This document shows, piece after piece, positions 45,681-57,821 of a stretch of DNA of 64,000 nt. The DNA is taken from contig NW_024104520.1 in assembly GCF_003945595.2 (NCBI RefSeq), positions 2,885,501-2,949,500 of the forward strand. Reading direction: 5' to 3'. Source of the stretch: Pipra filicauda (taxonomy: Eukaryota > Chordata > Aves > Passeriformes > Pipridae). The translations under genes were made by a program, and so were the position numbers. The notes beneath the pieces are model-generated. The model saw nothing but the letters and a program-made list of their open reading frames with translations. It had not been told where the DNA came from and did no database searches. Each line of letters starts with the position of its first letter. Positions within the stretch are counted from its first letter, which is position 1.

Positions 45681-48119
45681 GTGGAAACAACACTTCGCAA
45701 AGCATGAGTGATATCAAGTATGTGATTATTGCAGAATCTAACAGACTAACTTATTAGCTCATTCTGTTTTTAAAATCATCAGGTTCTTTAATTCAGGGAT
45801 ATGTTCTAAAATCAATGAACTGTGGTGTCATGATTTCAGTTGCAACATCACTTAGACATGAAAGTACATAACCTGATTTTAAAAAGTCAGTATGCTGAAA
45901 TACCAATACCCTCAAAAGATCATCATTTCTTATACTTATGCTTACAAAATGAGAACCAGAAAACAAAAATAATTAGGTTTTTGTTTAATTAATTTTTGAT
46001 CATTTTCCCTCCCGTGTTATTGATTCATTGGTCAGTATTTTCTAATGGTGGATACTATTGAAAAAGTATAACTGGGTTAAAAGTTGCTGGGGTTTTTTAT
46101 AGCTTTCTAGAATAAGAATTTTTATGTGTAATATTGATATAATATTCTGTTTTGTTGGTTTGCAATTTTCATTGTTTCCAGGGGTATACCAAAACAATTT
46201 ATTATACTGTGCATACACCTTGAAATAATGTATATGCATGTGGTTGATTTGGTTTTTGCAAATTCAAAAGTGCTATCAGAGATTAGCAATGCTTTTAGAA
46301 ACAGAAAGGAAGTTTCCCAGTCTTTTTACCTCACCTGACACTTCATTCATTCTAATATCAATATTCCAAACAAGATTTTATGCTTAGTTGCATCATTTAA
46401 ATTGAATAGTAAATCAAATAGATTATTTGTAAATTGTAGTTACGAACCAAAATTGCTCATTTCCAACTAACTACAAATGCAAGGTAAATTTTCTTTGATT
46501 TTTTTGTTGCTGATGATTTTGTTTAGGTAGCAACTTGTTGTGTACTCTTGTGTAAACTGTATTATACTGCATTTTAGTTCTTGTTATACTTTTAATCAAA
46601 AAACAAGAAGTCATTATATGACAAAACAAAAAAACCCACAAAAAACTAGAAAGTGAGGAAACTATTTTGACTAGCTGCAGAATTTAGAGCAGTTATTCAT
46701 ATACAGCCATCTGATGAGATTACATACCTAGTTTTCAGATTCAAGGCTTACTGAATGATTTAAATATGTTCGCAGTGTTAGACAGACTATTTAAGTGTAA
46801 ACAGTTCTGATATTATGGGAAGCTTTAGGAATCATATATTTTTACAAAGGGTGTTTTAGAATCTTCAGATACCTAAGCAATAGGACTGTACTGACATCTT
46901 GGATTGTCATTATGATGTGCTTATCGGATAGCTGATGTTTTCTTTGGAAACATAAGTTATTTCTATAAGTAGGAATTATAGTATTTAGGACTTTTGGTTA
47001 TTTTTTTTTCTTTTCATGGAGGTAATTTCAGACTGTATTATAAATACTTGCTTAAAAGACAGTATATTTTTTTTTTATTGATCCATTTCAAAAAAAAGTG
47101 AGTTGAATCCTTGGAGGTCTATTGAGAACAGACCAGTGGAGTGTTAAGCAGATGACGTTGAAGTGCCAATAAAGAACCTCAGAGGTCTTAAGGGTTTTAT
47201 GTAGCAAGTGTGAGAAACAGGTTCTGGGAGAAAAAATCAACAGCAGTCATTGCTATTCTGTAAGTTCTGCTATTAGAAGCTCTTGCTTTGAATTCCAAGC
47301 ATATGTTATTTAACTTTATTCTTTGAGGTACATTATTTAATCAAAGCATGCTGGCCATGAGAAATATACATAAATGAAATTATTCACAGTATTCACAATT
47401 TATCAATACATTTAAATATGACATTTCCATTTGCTGTTTTCTCTGCTACATAAAAAACCTTTTCCAATAGTGAATGGTTTGTGAAAAAAATATCTCTCAT
47501 GATTTTGGAAACATTTTTTTTAAGTCCTGTTCAGTCAAAAAACAAGCACTTACAACAACAGTTAAGGATGTGTTTGAATAGCCTATCCTTTGCTTATAGA
47601 ATAGTGTTTCAGGTAGCTGCACTTAAAACCTTTTATAGTGCAATAGGTGCACGGTCCTATGATTATGTAGATCTCATATCAACCTCATAAGTTTACAACA
47701 ATGTCAATCTCTTGAAGATTTTTCTGTAGACCATGTTCCTTAACAGAAGTTAAGATAAATATAGTCAGTGTATGCTGCTATTAAAAGGTGTAAGGATGAA
47801 TCTCAGACAAAAAAAGGTTATATGTGGCATCATTTGAAGAATTTTTATTTATAAAGTCTGGATATTCAAAGTGACAGAATTTTTTTAATATGGCTGGAGC
47901 CTAACAAAATAGGTACATGAAAAGACTTTTTTTAGAACAGAAGAAACAGTTGCTGATCTTTAACTGCTATGACTAGAAAAAGAAAGATATCTTACAGAAT
48001 ACTTTAGTGCAGTATCATCATGAATAGTTTGACGAACTGTTGGTCTACAACCTGCACTACCATGATGTAGTATGTGATTATTATTTACAAAGATTCTTGA
48101 GAGAGATTTATTATTTTAT
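45681..48119. other. Anonymous AT-rich DNA
   Basis: Nothing recognised. The frames at 46042-46239 and 47481-47690 lack domain signatures. Confidence 0.55.
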
Positions 48120-49020
48120 TTTTGCTTTTGTTGGGAGAGAACTTCTGCAGTGGGGGTGGCAAGCAAGGCAGAGAGATGGTGCAGGGTTCTTCCTGGATCC
48201 CAATAGGAGAGATCCAACTGCAAATGGTTTTGTAAAATAGCTGTTTTAATAAGATAGAGTAAAAGGAAGAATATAGATAGTAAGTAAATCTTGTGTTTCT
48301 TTAGATGGTGGGAACCCCACTTTTGTGCTGCACGAGATGCACCCCAGATAGGTTTTCCAATGGCACACTGTACAGAACCGGTGCATGGAAAAAAGGTCTT
48401 TCTTTTTTTTCATTCCATCTATTATATCATTTTCTAACAAGGAAAAAATTCAATTCCTTCCTTTTAGATAAGGGCAAGGTCACACAGCACCGAGTAGGAG
48501 TTGCCTGCAGGCTCCTGCTTTCTAATAAGCTCTCTGAGGTTGACCCATGCCCAAGGGATCTGTGCACCAAAAGGCCGTACTGATTGCACAGCACTGCAAA
48601 GGACTGGGACTTATTGCTGAGGTTAAATGCTATATGGATCAGCAACTGTGTTATTATACAGTGGTCTCCCAGTCAGGATCAATGCATAACACCTCTTGAC
48701 CCACATGCATGTTATTTTCCCCAAAGATACTATAAGTCATCAACTGCATTAGTAACATACAGAGTTCTCATGCCCTAAGTGCAGCCGTAATAGAGCATCA
48801 TAGCTTGATCAAGATCACTGACTCCTTAAATACAATGTCTTCTCCATGGATCCCAGTTCAGCATCATTGCAATGAAACAGTAAATAAATTACCATGTCTG
48901 AAAGATCCAATCACTGAATGTGCTGGATTTGTCTGGGATAGCAATAATTTTCTTCACAGTGGCTATTATGGGGCTATATTTTGGATCTGATCACTGAGAA
49001 TGCCTCTCTGAAGAAGGAAT
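48120..49020. other. Unidentified less AT-rich segment
   Basis: About 900 bp of more balanced composition with several adjacent small plus-strand frames (48305-48583, 48584-48778, 48805-48990), as in decayed coding or repeat sequence. I recognise no domain. It could be an uncatalogued ERV or retrocopy fragment, or single-copy DNA. Confidence 0.25.
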
Positions 49021-49978
49021 ATTCTATGTTGGTTTATGATTCTACAAATTCAGTTAAGATGAGGAATAGGTACTAACATCAGACAGGAGGGTTATTGGAT
49101 CAAAGTGTAAAACCCAAAACAAATAACATATGCTTTTTCCAGCCCTGACTACAGTTGAGGATCAACTCTATTACGTAACTATTAAGTTCTGATAATGAAG
49201 TGTAATGTTGTTATAAATGATATTTAATGAAACATGGATTCATGCCTATGCTACATATATTAACATTAAACTAGCATCTAAAGTTTTCCGAAAAAAACCC
49301 CATTGTCCATGGGTTATATAAGAATAGAATTAAAAGATACTAGTACTGTTTGTGAAAACCTGAAGTTTTAAATCTCCTATTCAATCCTTTAGGCCATGCT
49401 AAAATAGTAGTGGTCTTCTATACTAGTGGTTTTTGTTCTTTCTGCCCATTAAGCTCTTCATTGTTTTCTTATCTCAATTTATGCCCCAAATCACTCACCT
49501 TTCTTTAGTTTAAATAGTGCTGCTGTTTAAAAATTCTTCCTGCTATCTATATTTCTGAGGCATTTATCTTCACCTATGCTGAACCGACCTCAAGGAGGCT
49601 GAACCTGCTGCCTTTGATTGACAAGAACAGTTACTTTCAGTAATTTCAATTCAGAATGAACAGACTAAAAAGTGCCAATCAAAGCATTTTGTTGCCATTC
49701 TGTAAAAGGAATCAAGCTTTCAGGAAATTTAGGAACATACTTTTACACTGATATACTGATGCACTGATATGTGTAAGGAACAGAACGAGAAAGTAAAACT
49801 AGAAAGGTTCCAACATTTTGCCTTTCTTTTTCCTTCCTTGCTTTTGTGCCATGAGATGTAGGAAAATACACATAGAAATCAGTAACTTCTGGTTAGCTTA
49901 GAAATTGACTATAGTGCTTTCATATGGATCTCTTTTTTTTTTTTCTAGTTATTTTTTCCCACCTGTAAGAGACTGAAA
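49021..49978. other. Anonymous AT-rich DNA
   Basis: No recognisable feature. Confidence 0.5.
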
Positions 49979-50650
49979 TGTTAAAGGTTAATGACTCAAA
50001 CAGTCTCCGCTTGCAAAAGCAGCACTTGCTTTGCTGAGGCCAGGTTTGCACCACCCAACTAAAAGGCAAGAGTCAGGAGAGTTTTTGGATAGGTGGTGGT
50101 GAAACCTCTGATCTGCATAAGAACAGCCCAGATGCAGAGTGGATGTGCACCCATCACCAGAGGATGACCATGACAAACCAACCCCTGTTTAGCAACAAGC
50201 TGTTTTTTGAGTCAGATAAAGGAAAGGGCTGATAAGAAGCAGATCCTGTGAGGCAGGATAATGCTTTTTATCATGCCAGTGTCCTCCCTCCTGATAAGAC
50301 TCCTGTAAAACTCCCGGCCCTGCCCTGGAGGAGCTATCAGGACATTCACCCGTAAGCCTGAAGGTATTCATACCTTCTAATGGGACACAAACACCCCTGA
50401 AGCACCCCCAGACTAATTTCTGGGGCCACAGTACTGCATCAGACAGTGTAAAACTCCTCTGCCCAGGGAAGGTACCTGGGCATTCCCACCTGAATCTGAA
50501 AGTATATTAGCCCACTGAATTTTTTGTTTTGGGCATTCCCCCCATCCCTGATGGATCAAGACTGCAACCATCACTTCAACCAAAGGACATCTAAATTGCA
50601 ACTATCAAGTCTCGTTGCTGCATCCACATGCAGTGATATCTTTCTTCTCC
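49979..50650. mobile_element. Possible unclassified LTR or repeat
   Basis: A composition shift begins at TGTTAAAGGTTAATGACTC (49979) and continues through GC-richer sequence to CTCGTTGCTGCATCCACATG near 50614, a motif with a near-match at 33921. The TG start and CCCCAG/CCTGG-rich body suggest an LTR, but I could not find a matching right-hand target duplication or a second full copy. Minus-strand frames at 49988-50601 have no domains. Confidence 0.33.
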
Positions 50651-51113
50651 AGAAGCTACTTGTTACCAAACAAGTTACATTTCTTTAAAAAGGAGTCTAT
50701 GAAACAGTGGGGAAAGATGTTGGAAAATTCTTTTAACTTTAGCACAATAGTGTTTGATCCCTGCATCAGGGATTAACATGTACTAGCAGATGTCTTAGTT
50801 CTGAGAACGAGGACTGTGTGTCAGAGCAAAGAATGATAAGAGAATGATACATTATGACCTGACGACATATTTGAGGTACTCTCAAGGAGAAAAGATTCAT
50901 TAGAAGATCCTGAACCATATCCAAATAAGTCCACAGAAATAAATAGCATATTTGCATATATTCAGGGTTTAATTAATATGTAATAGAAATGTAGTGAATA
51001 TGTATTAGCTTTATGAATATAATCTGGCCTGTTATGCTACTGGCTGTGCATTTAGGTGGAGTGATCCCCCATGTACCCAGCATGTACCCCATGGTTTTTG
51101 GTGACATACTCTA
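50651..51113. other. Anonymous AT-rich DNA
   Basis: Nothing recognised before the pyrimidine tract. Confidence 0.5.
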
Positions 51114-51397
51114 TTCCTTTCTTTCCCTTTCTTTCCTTTCCTTATCCCCTTACCCTCTCTTTCTTTTTCTTTCTTTTTCTTTCTTTCTTTCCTATCTTTC
51201 TTTCTTTCTTCTTTCTTTCTTTCTTCCTTTTTCTTTTCCTTTCTTTCTTTCTTTCCTTCCTTCCTCCTTCCTTCCTTTCCTTTCTTTCTTGCTTTCTTTC
51301 TTCCTTCCTTTCTTTCTTGCTTCTTTTCTTCCTTCCTTCCTCCCCTTTCTTTTCTTTCTTCCTTCCTTCCTTCCCTTCTTCCTTCCTTTCTTTTTCT
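51114..51397. repeat. Long CTTT/CTTC pyrimidine tract
   Basis: About 284 bp almost entirely C and T on the plus strand, made of CTTT, CTTC and TTCC words with rare purines (for example CCTATC near 51192 and TTGC near 51290 and 51318). The long frames here (51013-51603 and 51071-51451 plus, 51192-51563 minus) are low-complexity artefacts. Confidence 0.95.
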
Positions 51398-51670
51398 TAT
51401 ATATTTTCTTCAGTGATATCTTTATACTTTTATATTCTTGTATTTCTATAGATAATAAGCAAAATACCTCCTTTCCCTTGCAACCAAGTTGTTCTAAAAT
51501 GAATCTGCCATACATGTATACAACTGATTTCTGCATCAATCGATCTATTAACAAGAACCTCAATTACTCCACCTCAAGGGTGGGTTGTAACACCCCTTCC
51601 TGAAAGACTTGTTTGTCTAGTTTTTGTTTCTTTGCTCTTGCTCAGATGAAATGGTAACTTAACTACATAA

Positions 51671-51819
51671 TTACAGAATCACAGAATATGCTGAGCTAGA
51701 AAGGCATCATCGAGTCCAACGCTTAGCCCTGCACAGGACCATCCCCAAGAGTCACACCATGTGCCTGAGAGCATCATCCAAATGCTTCTTGAACTTTGGC
51801 AGGCTTGGTGCTGTGACCT
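51671..51819 (-). mobile_element. CR1 LINE 3' fragment
   Basis: Reverse-complement CR1 tail: TTACAGAATCACAGAATATG, CATCATCGAGTCCAACGC, CCTGCACAGGACCATCCCC and GAACTTTGGCAGGCTTGGTG. It has the same tail type as the CR1 at 19525 and is truncated after about 150 bp. Confidence 0.88.
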
Positions 51820-52092
51820 ATTTATACTTTGACTCCTACTCTTTTCTACTTATTCTATTAATCTAGTCATGGAGCAAAAGTTTAACTCCCATTTTCTCTA
51901 AAGCACAATTTCATAGACTCTTTGTGCTGGAAGAATTGCAATTCATCTTCTTTATATAGCACAATAGTTTCCCAAATGTACAGAGGAGCTGGATGCATGG
52001 ACCGTTCTGGTTGTTTTGTAGCCTTTACATGACGAATTTACTTCACCTGTTGCTTTTTGAGCTCACTTTAAAAAATTGCCTAAGTTCAAACA
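51820..52092. other. Short anonymous spacer
   Basis: No feature seen between a CR1 fragment and an ERVL-like LTR. Confidence 0.5.
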
Positions 52093-52641
52093 TGTCATGG
52101 TTTTAACCCCAGCTGGAGATGAAACAGGACGCAGCTTCTCACTCAACCTTAGTGGAATGGGGACAAGAATGAAACCTGTATGTTGCAATAAAACAGTTTA
52201 ATAACTGAAAATGAAGTGAAATACAATAGTAAAGGTGAATAATAATAATGATAATAAAAAGGGAAAAAACAAGTGATGCACAATGCAATTGCTCACCACA
52301 TGCTGATTGATGCCAGATCCCCCTTCCCAAACTCAGATTGGCTGCCCTTCTGGGTACTCCCCCCCAGTTTATATATTGAGCATGACATTCTATGGTGTGG
52401 AATATCCCTTTGGTCAGTTTAGGTCACTGGTTCCAGCTATGATCCCTCCTAGTTTCTTTTTGTGCACCTCCTTGCTGGCAGAGCATGAGACAAAAAAAGT
52501 TCTTGACTGAGGACAAACATGACTTAGCAAAAAACCAAACCATCAGTGTATTATCAATACCACCCTCATTCCAAATCCAAACCACAACACTACAGCAGCT
52601 ACTGAGAGGAAATTAACTCTACCCTAGCTGAAACAAGGACA
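52093..52641 (-). mobile_element. ERVL-like solo LTR (copy D)
   Basis: The plus strand begins TGTCATGGTTTTAACCCCAG and ends CCCTAGCTGAAACAAGGACA. Internal boxes are AATAAAACAGTTTAATAACT, GATGCACAATGCAATTGCTC, CAGTTTATATATTGAGCATG and GGTGTGGAATATCCCTTTGG. This is the minus orientation of a common avian ERVL-type LTR, a subfamily distinct from copy C. The flanking pentamers (AAACA and GTACA) match at three positions only. Confidence 0.8.
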
Positions 52642-55240
52642 GTACAATAGAAAGTTTCTTTAATATTAATTCTACTAAAACCATCACTGATTCAGTACTT
52701 CATTCCTTAAAATTTCATAAAAAATATATTTATTATACATGGTAATTATATATTACTGGAAACTCTGTGCATGCATATAAGCAGTGTGGTAGTCTATTGT
52801 AAACTTTTGTTTAATTATTCCCATTAAAGTTCTGTTTGACAGCTTTTAAACTCAGAGTAAACAATAAGACTAGGTTATTCAAAGGTGTTTATTGAGGCCT
52901 TATTGTATTTTCACTGTTAATAATGGTAAAACTCTCCTGACTTCAGTGCTAGATGAAAAGTCAGTTTTCTTTGAAACAACCCCTCACTTGATGCTAACAT
53001 GTAATTAAGAAAATTTATTTCACTATAAGAAAGAGTTTGTGCTACTCTTTTTCTTTGGTAATGTCATTGTTGCATGCTGCTTATTTCTCCTGCAGCGCTC
53101 AATTTGTTTTTCATTTTCAAGAGGTTTTACTCCCCACCAACTCTGTGCATAAGTTTGTCTACAACTTGTAATTTCTATTATTTTTGTTTGTGGGCCGTGA
53201 AGTTTGGCTTTGAAACTGATATTTAAGTCTAAGAAACCTACTATTAACCTATATTCAGATTTTAATGATGCACTGATAAAGACCTTGAGTGACTACACCA
53301 ATTGATTCAGACTGGATAACCTTCAGGTTATCTACAGATTTAACTACATCTGTTTAGAAGTTCACTTTTTCTTAGACAGGTTTCAGGTTTTATAACCTCA
53401 AAATCTCTGAGCTGTCTTTATGAGTTATATACTCAATTTCCACTGCTGTCTTTCAATATCCAGAACTAAGTTATATGAAAACTATTTTTTGAACTGATAT
53501 TTAAGAAGTTATTTTTCTTCCAGTTTCCTAACAACTAAATTTATTGGATGTAAATTCTCAAAGAAAATCACTCATCTTTCCCTCTAATCCCTATTCCCTC
53601 TGAAAACTGCACAATTTCTATTGAATTTCTATTAAACCTTTTTGGCAGTAAGCGGACTTTCTCTATACCTTTTTTGTTACTGTAGTTTTCCATTGACAAG
53701 TAGCCTTCAAAAGACTCATGAAAGCAACCAGCACCTCGAGGTAGTAATGCAATATTTACTTTTTCAATCCTTATTATTGTTCCTATTGGACTCAGAAAGA
53801 AGAACACACTGGTACATGTAGCAAATCTTCCCATTAACCAGAGTTGCTCTTCACAGTATTTAGAAAATTTTGTTACTCAGACCTTTTATTTTATACTCTT
53901 ATCAAAACAAACCTAGGAAAAACACATTTTTCAGTTCTGCAGTTTCAGTATCCAAGGAATCCCAGTAGGAAAAAGAGTAGACTGCTTTGATGTTTTTAAA
54001 GGTAAATTCATTTTCTTTAGTTTGTCTAAAAAAAAAAAAAAGAGCAAAAATAAACAAGCACATTAAAGCATATTTGTTGCAGTTTGTCATTAAAAAAGCA
54101 AAAGTTAAACTGTGAAAGTTGAAAGTACCCAGGAATCTAAAAATTAAGATCTTGTTTTCTTAAAGACTGCTCAATAAATGTTCCATCCATTTATATTTGG
54201 CTACATTTTCAAGGACTTATTTGAAGACTAAGGATTGAATGCAACTGTTACAGATAAAAAGCTTAAAACATTCTCTGAATTCCACTTCAATAGCTTTCCT
54301 ATTTCCATATTTATTTTTCCTTGGCTCAATGTCTGTGGCAATTATACTATTTAGAGAAATTTTCTACTACGGACACAAAAACTGAATAACAAACTTCAGG
54401 TGTTAATGCATTCAGCTGTAGAGATTTTCATAATGTCATAGTATCTGTCACGTTTGAAAATCTTGACAGAGGAAACTTTAAGAGGAAACTTTGAAAAAAA
54501 TTTTTTTCAAATGTTTGTTTTTTCAAAATGTTTGTTTTCTTTGGTTTTCACTTCTACATAAATCAGAAAATACAGTGAAGTCTGTCCTGAAACAAGGTAT
54601 TCACTATAGTTTACAATAGCTTAGAAGATATCTGCTGTTAAAAAGTTCTTATGTCTTACTCATTATAGAAATGTGCAAAGCGTGACAGAGTTGAGTCATG
54701 TTCCATGGTTTCTTATATAATACATAATTGTACTGCATGATAATAATATGTGTTTTGATTATTATGTCTCAGGCATATGTGTTTTATTTAAATAATACAT
54801 CTATTATTTAAAAATCATATCAGAAATACAACTCAATATCTTGGCAAGGAATCACGGGCAGCCCTAAAATTCTACTGACTGGGTGGATATGACTTGGTGG
54901 AAATTATTACACAACTATCCAGAAGAAGTTTTTACATCAGGAAAAAGATACATGTGTTTTTTTTATGACACTATGGACTGTGTAATTACGCCACTTGAAA
55001 GACCCTGAACCACTAATATTCAGCCCAAAGAAAAATAATCCTTTTCTCTTTCTTTACAGGAAAAAGGCAGTTCCAGAACTCAATATTAGAAAATATCATG
55101 AGAAAACATATTTAGCAACAAATTTTTAAAGTGACATATCCAGGAAAAGATGTTCTAATGTGTGAGTCAACACAGGCAGTTAGCTAGAGCAACCAGAAAA
55201 CCATGGCTGAAATGCAAAGACTAAATTTATTTCATTACCT
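52642..55240. other. Anonymous AT-rich DNA
   Basis: Contains a 22-bp perfect palindrome at 54490-54511 and an A-run at about 54029-54041. Frames at 53568-54090 (minus) have no domain signature. Confidence 0.55.
54490..54511. repeat. 22-bp perfect palindrome
   Basis: TTTGAAAAAAA followed directly by its reverse complement TTTTTTTCAAA with no loop. Confidence 0.9.
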
Positions 55241-55830
55241 CCCTAACTGCAGGATCCTGAAGTAACACCCAGGTGAAGACACACAAGTGGGAAAGCAGGC
55301 AGGTTCAGGTTTAGTCCAATCCTAGCAGGCAGCAGGCGTGCTCTTTGCACCAGTCTGTCAAGAGCCTGGGCACGTGTAGTTTTACCACCACCTTGTGACC
55401 TCACATTTGCTTTTATGATGTCTGAGATTTGATCTTCTCTCTCCCAAAAGAGGGAGCTCAAGCATGTCAGTGAGAGTACCTTCAAGTCTTTCCAAACAAT
55501 CTACACAGAGATTGTACTTGTCAAAACAGACAGAGAGTAAACAGCACTTAGCACAATATATGGGATTTCCCACACTGATATTCTCCAGGCCTTGGCATTC
55601 CCATCTGCTAAGTCACTTGAGTGTATCTATCATCCTCCTCATCTTTCTTCTGCTTTTAACCATTTCCTCCCAACATCTGAGAATGGCAGGAAAGTGTTAT
55701 GTTCAATCATAAAAGGAACAATGATACTCTGGATTTCTCACTCATCTCGAAACTCTTCATACAATGCTAGGGGCTGCCCCAGGGGGGTTTGGTAGGTCTC
55801 AGGAGGTTGTGAAACCGTATACGGAAAGTA
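55241..55830 (-). other. Unrecognised segment with a cysteine-rich frame
   Basis: A less AT-rich stretch with overlapping minus-strand frames at 55243-55485 (80 codons) and 55382-55573 (63 codons). The second contains CAKCCLLSVC followed by CVDCLERLEG, a cysteine spacing that can occur in zinc-binding or coiled-coil retroelement ORFs but is not diagnostic. No start context, neighbour or homologue supports a real gene. It may be a decayed retroelement or chance. Confidence 0.22.
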
Positions 55831-57793
55831 TTCTGTGAGGCCGAGCACAAAACTGGCAAAGGATAGCAAAGACCTTGAATGTGCCAAACACTGGGTAGAA
55901 CAACACGCTTGTTCTGGGTTTTTTTCATTCTTGTCTAAGAAAGGGCCATTTAGGCGTTGTCAGGGGCAAGTTACTGCTGATATATGTGATTTTTGGCCCA
56001 GGCCATTGTTGCTGTTTTTAAAATCTCCGATTCTTATGGCATTTTCAACAAATATTTTTTTACATTGCCAGTGCTTAAGGTTTATTCCCACTGCAACAAA
56101 CTCTGAATCTCACAGTGCAAGCCATACAAACTCAAAATCCTCTCCTTTTATTATCCCATAAATCTGCAGTGAATATGGAAATGAAGAATAATACATACAC
56201 ATTTCATAATATACTGTCTTTCTCTCTTAAATCTTATAATGCAAACCTTCATTAAAATGCAGAATTCAGATACCAAATGTGGCAGTTAAAAATATTTTCA
56301 AAAGGTGGAAAAACAAGAATATAAAAATAATTTTGTATGAAGTACATTGTGGTCCTGATCTTTCTTTTCATTTTACTCAATGCTAATATTCTACAGACTT
56401 CAACAGAAGCAGGATCAAACCTCTCAAGAGTAGTGGCATTTTGATGTATTACACTAATACATCACCCTATACAGTTTCTTGATGATGTATTGCACTAGTG
56501 CTTTATCAAAGTGTCATTGCACTGATGAAGGCATAGCACCTTCTAGCAAAGGCTTGTAATGAAAAGGTATGTTGTAGAAGAGGTTATGTTATGTTATATG
56601 TTAAGCTATGTTTTATTCTGATATAAGGAAGAATATCAGACAAAGAGAGACTAGGTTCTAGGATTGAGTGAGGTGAATATGCCCAACGATCAGACAAAAT
56701 TCACATAATAAAATTCCCACAGGACTTTGAGCTGCTAATGTAGTGCTGTTTGAAATTTTTTGTCCTTTACTTTTTTCAGTATCTTGACTTTTGGTTTTGA
56801 TAAAAACAACCAAAATATGAAAAGCAGTGTTGAATATTTTCCCTCAAAAATGGTGTCTAGGTAAAGGAGAATCTTTACATTTGGCTCAATCCTTTTTCTC
56901 AAATCAGCATCAAGACACTTGTTGACTGGGAAGACAGAAAAGGGAAACTGGCTGCAAAAAATAGTTTGATACAATTGTTAAACCCTCACCTCCTTTCTCA
57001 ACAAACTAAGACTTTTCTCAAATTTTCTTACTCGTATTGTACATAAAAATCTAAAAAAATGCAAAAGATCACATTAAGGTCAACAGCAAAGATAGCAAAA
57101 TGATTCAGCATATCTCTAAGCATATTTCCATTGCAATGGAGGTGCCAAATAAATATCTAAGTAATCACATAATGTAAAAAATGCACAATCTGTTAAAATA
57201 AAAATAACATATTTAATGAGAGATGTATTATGAGTATCTAATACTATCCCTATTGTTACACTTCATAATACAAAAGAAGGAAGCATGGTTAATAATAAAA
57301 AGTATTTTCGAAGTTTCAGTCTACCTGGAAGCCCATGTGAGACCTGGTTCTGCACACTGATTTCTGCTTTATTTGAGTAGTACAAATCTATTTGTCCTGG
57401 GGTTTTTACTGTTATTTGAAAATAATGCTACTAATGCCAGAATTCAGAAAGGATACAGTCACATTTAAATATAATTGAAAACTAGGTAATACTTTGCCTC
57501 AATTTGGATTAGGTATTTGCGAGCTCCATTTGCTTGAGAATTACAAAAATCACCTTTTGGCATAAAGATGGATTTTTTTTCTGCTTGTTTTTAGGACACC
57601 TCAATTATACTGCTTTGCATATTATGAATGTGTTTGATGCTCTCTATTATAACAGCTTTTCCTGAGTTGCAATGTTTTACAAAGGAAGCAAGATATAAAC
57701 CGAATAAGCTGTTACTGGACAGACCTTGATAAAGTTTTCTCTAAGACTGCAGCTTAAAGAGCTAGACCCCAGGACCTTGCCCATCCTTCAGCA
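55831..57793. other. Anonymous DNA
   Basis: Contains an exact inverted repeat at 56443-56463 (9-bp arms GATGTATTA with a 3-base loop). The frame at 55835-56161 has no domain. Confidence 0.5.
56443..56463. repeat. Short perfect hairpin
   Basis: The arms GATGTATTA and TAATACATC are separated by CAC. The function, if any, is unknown. Confidence 0.9.
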
Positions 57794-57821
57794 ATGGCAG
57801 GGGAAATACAAGTACAAAAAG
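57794..57821 (+). CDS. Candidate first coding exon (weak)
   Basis: An ATG at 57794 in a favourable Kozak context (G at -3, G at +4) opens nine codons reading MAGEIQVQK and meets a consensus-like 5' splice site, AAAAAG|GTATGA, at 57821/57822. About 60 bp upstream are less AT-rich than the surroundings, as in a 5' UTR exon. This is the most exon-like place I found, but the unit is so short that chance is a serious alternative. No partner exon is recognised in the window. Confidence 0.18.

Noticed and set aside
51013..51603. Long plus-strand open frame of 196 codons
   Set aside because: It runs through the CTTT/CTTC tract and is a repetitive Ser/Phe/Leu/Pro sequence; the overlapping 126-codon and minus-strand Lys/Arg frames are the same artefact.
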